This document shows, in pieces, positions 6,244-10,159 of a stretch of DNA of 10,159 nt. The translations under genes and the position numbers were made by a program. The stretch lies in NCBI GenBank assembly GCA_016839665.1, contig JAEOTU010000269.1, positions 1 through 10,159 on the forward strand. Direction: 5' to 3'. This stretch comes from Candidatus Hodarchaeota archaeon (GTDB taxonomy: Archaea; Asgardarchaeota; Heimdallarchaeia; Hodarchaeales; Hodarchaeaceae). The notes under the pieces are model-generated. The model was not told where the DNA came from and searched no databases. It saw only the letters and a program-made list of their open reading frames with translations. Within the stretch, counting starts at the first letter, position 1. Every line of letters starts with the position of its first letter.

Positions 6244-6922
6244 TTCTTGCATCAACAACTGAAACTCCCTTATCTGTAGCCAAAACTGGGTTTATATCAA
6301 GTTCTTCGATCTCAGGATAATGATCAATGAAGTTTGACGTTTTCATCAATAAATTTACTAGTGAGATTTTATCTATAGGAGGCTGTCCGCGGATTCCATC
6401 AAGAATTTTTGCTGCTTTAATCTCAGAAATCATTTCTGTCGCGTCCTCTCTGTCGATAGGGATCAAACGAAAAACTACATCCTTTAAGACTTCCACATAA
6501 ATACCCCCAAGGCCAAATGCTAAGATCGGCCCAAACATGGGATCATGAGTCGAACCCACAAGGAGTTCAATTCCAGATTCCATTTTTTCAATGAGATATC
6601 CTTCAATCTGTGCATCAGGCTTTTTTTGGACGATCATGTTTTGCATTTTTTCAAATTCTTTTTTGAGATCGTGAATATTATGAATTCCAGTGACAACTCC
6701 CCCAACATCTGATTTATGAACGATATCCTGAGAACTAACTTTGAGTACAATAGGAAAACCGATTTCCTTGGCTTCAGATAGAACTTCTTCTAAGTTTGTC
6801 CCAAATCTTGTTGTATTTACGGGAAATCCTTCCTGAAATAATATTTTTTTAGATTCCTGAACAGTAAGAATCTTTCTTCCTTGTTTCATTGCTTCTTTTA
6901 ATATTTCCTGGACTTTAGACAC
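6221..6922 (-). CDS. acdB: ADP-forming acetate/acyl-CoA ligase, beta (ATP-grasp) subunit
   Basis: The family converts acetyl-CoA (or another acyl-CoA) plus ADP and phosphate to the acid, CoA and ATP, the archaeal route of substrate-level ATP formation. The 233 residues match the usual size of a separate beta subunit. Visible features are the N-terminal helix with LTVQESKKILFQEGFPV (19-35), IVLKVSSQDIVHKSDVGGV (58-76), GIELLVGSTHDPMFGPILAF (117-136), GLGGIYVEV (137-145) and the metal-site stretch ELDINPV (207-213). His69 in the HKSD motif probably corresponds to the beta-subunit histidine that takes part in phosphoryl transfer. The start is GTG. An upstream ATG at 6933 is out of frame, and the GTG gives the expected N-terminus. 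The CoA-binding alpha subunit is not in the window, so the partner must be elsewhere. It lies 91 bases behind the regulator gene on the same strand. Confidence 0.9.
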   Translation of the reverse strand: MSKVQEILKEAMKQGRKILTVQESKKILFQEGFPVNTTRFGTNLEEVLSEAKEIGFPIVLKVSSQDIVHKSDVGGVVTGIHNIHDLKKEFEKMQNMIVQKKPDAQIEGYLIEKMESGIELLVGSTHDPMFGPILAFGLGGIYVEVLKDVVFRLIPIDREDATEMISEIKAAKILDGIRGQPPIDKISLVNLLMKTSNFIDHYPEIEELDINPVLATDKGVSVVDARIILKAVD

Positions 6923-6943
6923 TGTTTTTTCATCTCTTACTCA

Positions 6944-6989
6944 TTAAAAGCCAAGAGATTCTTCACCTGGCTTTTTAACTTCTTAAGAA
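6944..6989 (-). promoter_or_regulatory. Hairpin/dyad and 10-base palindrome between the regulator and acdB
   Basis: TTAAAAGCCA (6944-6953) and TGGCTTTTTAA (6968-6978) are complementary except for one extra T, around a 14-base loop. Next to it lies the perfect palindrome TTCTTAAGAA (6980-6989). On the minus strand the arm TTAAAAAG could also act as a TATA box, about 26 bases before a start near 6948. The structure may therefore be an operator over the acdB promoter, or an RNA hairpin in a read-through transcript. Confidence 0.4.
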
Positions 6990-7013
6990 CCTATTATGAA
7001 TTTAATCAAATCA

Positions 7014-7913
7014 TTAGTCCGAGTCTAAAAATATACTCATGACTTTTTTCACTCCTTTGATTCGTAAGCCATCTTTACTTTCTCCTTGTATAACGGTCGC
7101 AAATTCAGTTCCTTTGCCCAATAGATCACAACGGTCAGAAATGATTGAAAAAATTGCTGCCTGAGTTCCTAAACTACGTACACCGGCAAGAATAAGAATC
7201 CAAAAATCAGGTGATTTAGGATTCTGAAACAACGCTATTAATCCATGAGCAGGATGAGAAAACTCATCTTGACCGCTCACGATTTGATTTTCAATGAAAG
7301 AAATATCAAATTTTGATTTGAGTACAGCGTTGTGGTGTGCTGTCACTGTATTGGTGATATGTCCCCCAATTAAAATCAAATTGGTTTTTTTCTTATTATT
7401 GAATTTTTTATGATCCAAGTCAGTTGTAATATATTGAGGAATATAATCTCCTTTCTGAAGTGGTGAATGATTTCCTAAATACCAGCAGAGCTCCCCAACA
7501 AGATGTCCATCACGAGATATTGCATCATATTTACCATGAGGTTCAGCACTTCCAACAATAATTGTTCCCGAGAATTGTCCTTTTTGAAAAAACTTGTTTA
7601 GGATGATTTTATCAAAAGCAGTTTCATGAGATTCATATTTTGATAATGATAATAAGAACTGGGTTGCAACGGGTTTAAAAAGTTTGGCGCGACCACGTTT
7701 TATTGACCGAACGCCATTTGGTACTAGTAATCCAGCGTTTCTTAATTGTGTTATATGGTAATGGACTTTCTGTTCTGATAATTGCAATGTTTCTGCAATA
7801 CGTTTAGCATAAATTAATTCATCTCTGGAGAGCAGTTCCATGATTTTCCAACGGATATCGTGAGCGAGAATTTGGGCTTCCTTTGGTGAAATTCGGTTTA
7901 CATGTTGCACCAT
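7014..7913 (-). CDS. ArsR-like winged-helix regulator with C-terminal GGxxxN-type domain
   Basis: The 299-residue product starts with a winged-helix DNA-binding domain (about 10-85): AHDIRWKIMELL, then RIAETLQLSEQKVHYHITQL as the helix-turn-helix, then the wing ending GRAKLFKP. A linker leads to a C-terminal domain (about 112-295) with GSAEPHGKYDAISRDGH (121-137), NLILIGGHITNTVTA (178-192), AGVRSLGTQAA (243-253) and VIQGESKDG (274-282). These remind me of the 'GGPxxN' domain of archaeal S-layer proteins, also found behind DNA-binding domains in archaea. What it binds is unknown. There is no membrane helix or signal peptide, so it is a cytoplasmic one-component regulator. It sits upstream of acdB on the same strand and is divergent from glmS, making both candidate targets. 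The start is ATG; an AT-rich TATA-like sequence lies about 50 bases upstream. Confidence 0.8.
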   Translation of the reverse strand: MVQHVNRISPKEAQILAHDIRWKIMELLSRDELIYAKRIAETLQLSEQKVHYHITQLRNAGLLVPNGVRSIKRGRAKLFKPVATQFLLSLSKYESHETAFDKIILNKFFQKGQFSGTIIVGSAEPHGKYDAISRDGHLVGELCWYLGNHSPLQKGDYIPQYITTDLDHKKFNNKKKTNLILIGGHITNTVTAHHNAVLKSKFDISFIENQIVSGQDEFSHPAHGLIALFQNPKSPDFWILILAGVRSLGTQAAIFSIISDRCDLLGKGTEFATVIQGESKDGLRIKGVKKVMSIFLDSD

Positions 7914-7963
7914 TTGAATTACAACTCAAGATTGAAATTTTTTTTCTTACAAGCAGATAATGA

Positions 7964-7972
7964 TATTTTTAA
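7964..7972 (-). promoter_or_regulatory. TATA-like box for the winged-helix regulator
   Basis: TTAAAAATA on the minus strand would give a start near 7940 and a leader of about 27 bases before the ATG at 7913. No clear Shine-Dalgarno sequence is visible in that leader. Confidence 0.35.
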
Positions 7973-8153
7973 TAACCACTGATCCAAATCAGACTAGATT
8001 AGTTAAGTTCAAACTGTATTAGTATTGACTTTGTTTGATGTTAAAAACAGTTTGCTTCAAAGAAAGAGGCTAAAATTATCATTTTTTCTCTTTATATTCA
8101 TTTTGGTAGCTTCTTAGAATGAAAATTGTTACCCAACTTCAAGAAGAGCTATA

Positions 8154-8169
8154 GCGAAAACATTTAAAT
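8154..8169 (+). promoter_or_regulatory. BRE and TATA box of glmS
   Basis: CGAAAAC followed directly by ATTTAAAT (8162-8169) has the archaeal layout of a purine-rich BRE next to a TATA box. It predicts transcription start near 8190 and a pyrimidine-rich leader of about 65 bases. The leader has only a weak SD-like GGCGG (8241-8245), twelve bases before the ATG. Confidence 0.5.
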
Positions 8170-8256
8170 CCTTTCATAAGGGTATCATATGTTTTCACTT
8201 TTTTCTTCATTGTCATTCATGCAGTCTAATCGAAAACCAGGGCGGACACCTAGAAA

Positions 8257-10086
8257 ATGTGCGGTATCATTGCTATAACAACTAGTTCCAACGTTAATGT
8301 ATCTAAAATGATTACTGATGGTTTAAAAAAACTAGAGTATCGTGGTTACGACAGTGTAGGAATTGCTACGATAAATAATGGAAAAATTGATATGTTGAAA
8401 GATGCTGGAACTATCGACAAGGTCAATAATCGATTATCCTTGGAAAATCTCCAAGGAACTATTGGAATAGGACACACTCGATGGGCTACTCATGGCCCAC
8501 CTAGTAGAGAAAACGCGCATCCGCACTCTGATTGTACGGGAAATATAATAGTTGTTCATAATGGAATTATTGAGAACTATATGGAATTAAAGGATAACCT
8601 CCTAAAAAAAGGTCATAATTTTTCTTCAGAAACGGACACAGAAGTCATTGCTCATCTTGTGGAAGAAGAAATAAAACAAAATAATCAAGAAATATCAATT
8701 ATCAATGCTTTTAAGAGAGTTCTTACCAAAATAGAAGGAACTTATGCAATCACTATGATTCACTCTGAAGAACCTGAAACCATCTTTTTAGCACGAAAAG
8801 ATAGCCCATTAGTGATTGGAATCCGAGAGGATACAAAATTCGCTGCAAGTGATATCCCTGCTTTTCTAGAATATACGAAAAAAGTAATCGTATTAAAAAA
8901 TGGTGAAATTGCCACACTGACACCACAGGCTGTTTATATTGAGAAAAATGGATTTAGAATCCAACCCAAACCAGTCATCGTATCATGGACCGCCCAAAGT
9001 GCACAAAAAAGCGGTTATCCACATTTCATGTTGAAAGAAATCCATGAACAACCCATTGCTCTTAGAAATACCTTGAAAATTGATCCAAACGTGATTAGCA
9101 AGGCCTCTAATAAAATCTTGGACGCAGAAAGAATTATTTTCTTAGCTTGTGGTACAAGTTATCATGCAGGTTTATCTGGTTATCACCAATTTCAACGAAT
9201 ACTCAAGAAAAAGCCAGTATATAAAGTAATTGCCTCAGAATATGAAACTTATTCTCATTTATTTGATGAAGACACACTCATCTTAGCTATTAGTCAATCT
9301 GGAGAAACCTTGGATGTAATGAAGGCACTTTCACCTGCCCGCAAATTAGGCGCTTCAATCGTATCGGTTGCTAATGTTGTTGATTCATCCATTCCACGGT
9401 TGAGCCATATTTCTCTTTACACAAAAGCTGGACCAGAAATTGGAGTGGCAGCAACTAAAACCCACACAGCACAAGTTTCACTCCTAGCGCGTTTAGCATT
9501 ACAATTAGAATATGATACTGGTCTTGTAGGAAAGAATGAGTTTAATCAAAATCTAGAGAGTTTAATTACCGAAATCCCCCAGGTAACTCGTTCAGTCATT
9601 AATCAAAATGAATTCAAAGCTAAGAGCTTAGCATCAAAAATTTCAAATCAAAATCATGCTTATTTTCTTGCAAGGGGTATGAGTATGCCAGTTGCTCTTG
9701 AGGGGGCATTGAAACTTAAAGAAATCTCATACATTCATGCAGAAGCATTTCCTGCTGGAGAAAGTAAACATGGCCCTATCGCAATTGTGGAATCTATGTT
9801 TCCTGTAATAATGGTTGCTCCAAATGATTGGACTGCTAAGAAAATGCTAGGTAACGCAGAGGAAATGCGTGCAAGAGGAGCATATATCATTTCTGTAACT
9901 GAGAAAGACCACAATATCATTGAACGATCTGACTATACATTCATTATCCCCAAGACAATATCTCCCCTAGTCAGGCCTATTTCTTATGTTATACCTCTAC
10001 AGATGCTTGCCTACTATGCTGCTGTTCGCCGTGGATTCGACCCTGATAAGCCTAAAAATTTAGCCAAAACTGTTACAGTTGAATAA
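8257..10086 (+). CDS. glmS: Glutamine--fructose-6-phosphate aminotransferase (isomerizing)
   Basis: GlmS makes glucosamine-6-phosphate from fructose-6-phosphate and glutamine, the entry step to UDP-GlcNAc and surface glycans; it acts in the cytoplasm. The 609-residue product is full length. The glutaminase domain starts with MCGIIAI, so Cys2 becomes the N-terminal nucleophile. It carries EYRGYDSVGIA (27-37), HTRWATHG (73-80), HNGIIENY (101-108) and SSETDTEV (123-130). Two SIS sugar-isomerase domains follow: the first with FLACGTSYHAG (295-305) and ISQSGETLD (345-353), the second with LARGMSMPVALEGALKLKE (471-489) and AFPAGESKHGP (497-507). The tail PKNLAKTVTVE is the family signature, with Lys604 matching the sugar-binding lysine. 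The start is fixed by the MCGI motif. It has its own BRE/TATA promoter and is divergent from the winged-helix regulator. Confidence 0.97.
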   Translation: MCGIIAITTSSNVNVSKMITDGLKKLEYRGYDSVGIATINNGKIDMLKDAGTIDKVNNRLSLENLQGTIGIGHTRWATHGPPSRENAHPHSDCTGNIIVVHNGIIENYMELKDNLLKKGHNFSSETDTEVIAHLVEEEIKQNNQEISIINAFKRVLTKIEGTYAITMIHSEEPETIFLARKDSPLVIGIREDTKFAASDIPAFLEYTKKVIVLKNGEIATLTPQAVYIEKNGFRIQPKPVIVSWTAQSAQKSGYPHFMLKEIHEQPIALRNTLKIDPNVISKASNKILDAERIIFLACGTSYHAGLSGYHQFQRILKKKPVYKVIASEYETYSHLFDEDTLILAISQSGETLDVMKALSPARKLGASIVSVANVVDSSIPRLSHISLYTKAGPEIGVAATKTHTAQVSLLARLALQLEYDTGLVGKNEFNQNLESLITEIPQVTRSVINQNEFKAKSLASKISNQNHAYFLARGMSMPVALEGALKLKEISYIHAEAFPAGESKHGPIAIVESMFPVIMVAPNDWTAKKMLGNAEEMRARGAYIISVTEKDHNIIERSDYTFIIPKTISPLVRPISYVIPLQMLAYYAAVRRGFDPDKPKNLAKTVTVE

Positions 10087-10159
10087 GAGGCTTAGAGGGA
10101 GTAAGTTTGTAGAGCTTGAATTCTCTTTTGAGTAGTGCAACTAGTTCTTTATAATGGAA
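10073..10159 (-). CDS. Possible C-terminal end of a convergent gene, cut by the right edge
   Basis: On the minus strand one frame is open from the right edge for 28 codons to TAA at 10073-10075, overlapping the last 14 bases of glmS. Its residues (FHYKELVALLKREFKLYK, then LTPSKPLIQL) form a plausible charged, leucine-rich helix, and the plus strand here is full of stops. That is too short to name and could arise by chance. Confidence 0.3.
   Translation of the reverse strand, partial: FHYKELVALLKREFKLYKLTPSKPLIQL

Larger units (their letters stand above)
7914..8256. other. 343-base divergent promoter region between regulator and glmS
   Basis: This gap holds the promoters of both flanking genes. 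In between are a 7-base inverted repeat CAAACTG (8010-8016) / CAGTTTG (8048-8054) and two short dyads, TTCTTAGAA (8111-8119) and CTTCAAGAAG (8137-8146). The two dyads lie just upstream of the glmS BRE/TATA. A 29-codon frame from ATG 8189 overlaps the start of glmS in another frame. No RNA gene or riboswitch is recognised. Confidence 0.45.

Noticed and set aside
8190..8256. glmS ribozyme/riboswitch in the leader
   Set aside because: The leader is only about 65 bases, pyrimidine-rich and without the paired core; that ribozyme is known from bacteria.
9735..9920. 61-codon minus-strand frame
   Set aside because: It is antisense to the second SIS domain of glmS.
1..10159. CRISPR arrays, tRNA or rRNA genes, insertion sequences, toxin-antitoxin or phage genes
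   Set aside because: I looked for regular direct repeats, cloverleaf-like conserved stretches, transposase motifs and paired small toxin-like genes and saw none.

Overview
The window is AT-rich and reads as archaeal chromosome. The evidence is indirect but consistent. There is a stand-alone ATP-grasp beta subunit of an ADP-forming acyl-CoA synthetase, and a cysteine-rich type IA topoisomerase tail of the archaeal kind. Several genes have TATA-like (and one BRE-like) boxes about 25 bases upstream of the likely transcription start, and some of these would give leaderless mRNAs. A winged-helix regulator carries an archaeal-looking C-terminal domain. An Asgard-type archaeon would fit (membrane transglutaminase-fold protein, possible roadblock-like small protein), but that placement is inference and nothing here fixes the phylum.

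Layout. 1-665 (+): the C-terminal zinc-module tail of DNA topoisomerase I, cut by the left edge. 880-3240 (+): a 786-residue membrane-anchored protein with five N-terminal helices, a large sequon-rich ectodomain and a transglutaminase-like core whose catalytic Cys is replaced by Ser. 3241-3752: a 512-base gap with no convincing gene, holding candidate terminators and palindromes. 3753-4094 (+): a small two-helix membrane protein with a very acidic tail. 4227-5692 (-): a likely two-gene unit, a 122-residue possibly roadblock-like protein followed by a UbiA-family prenyltransferase. 5827-6243 (+): a four-helix membrane protein, converging on and overlapping by 23 bases the next gene. 6221-6922 (-): ADP-forming acyl-CoA synthetase beta subunit. 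7014-7913 (-): winged-helix regulator with a GGxxxN-type C-terminal domain. 8257-10086 (+): complete glmS, divergent from the regulator. At the right edge a short minus-strand frame may be the tail of another gene.

How the genes fit together. The window is mostly core metabolism plus envelope functions. GlmS makes glucosamine-6-phosphate for UDP-GlcNAc and surface glycans. The UbiA protein has the motif pattern of the subfamily that makes polyprenyl-phosphate sugar precursors. The transglutaminase-fold protein looks like a heavily N-glycosylated surface protein. The acyl-CoA synthetase subunit belongs to energy conservation from acyl-CoA, and its alpha subunit is not here. The regulator sits between acyl-CoA synthetase and glmS, and dyad-symmetric sites lie in front of both, so local control of both is a testable guess.

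I see no CRISPR array, tRNA, rRNA, insertion sequence, phage gene or obvious defence system. The most interesting items are the Ser-for-Cys transglutaminase-like ectoprotein and the one-component regulator with its possible operators. I do not claim a wholly new system.
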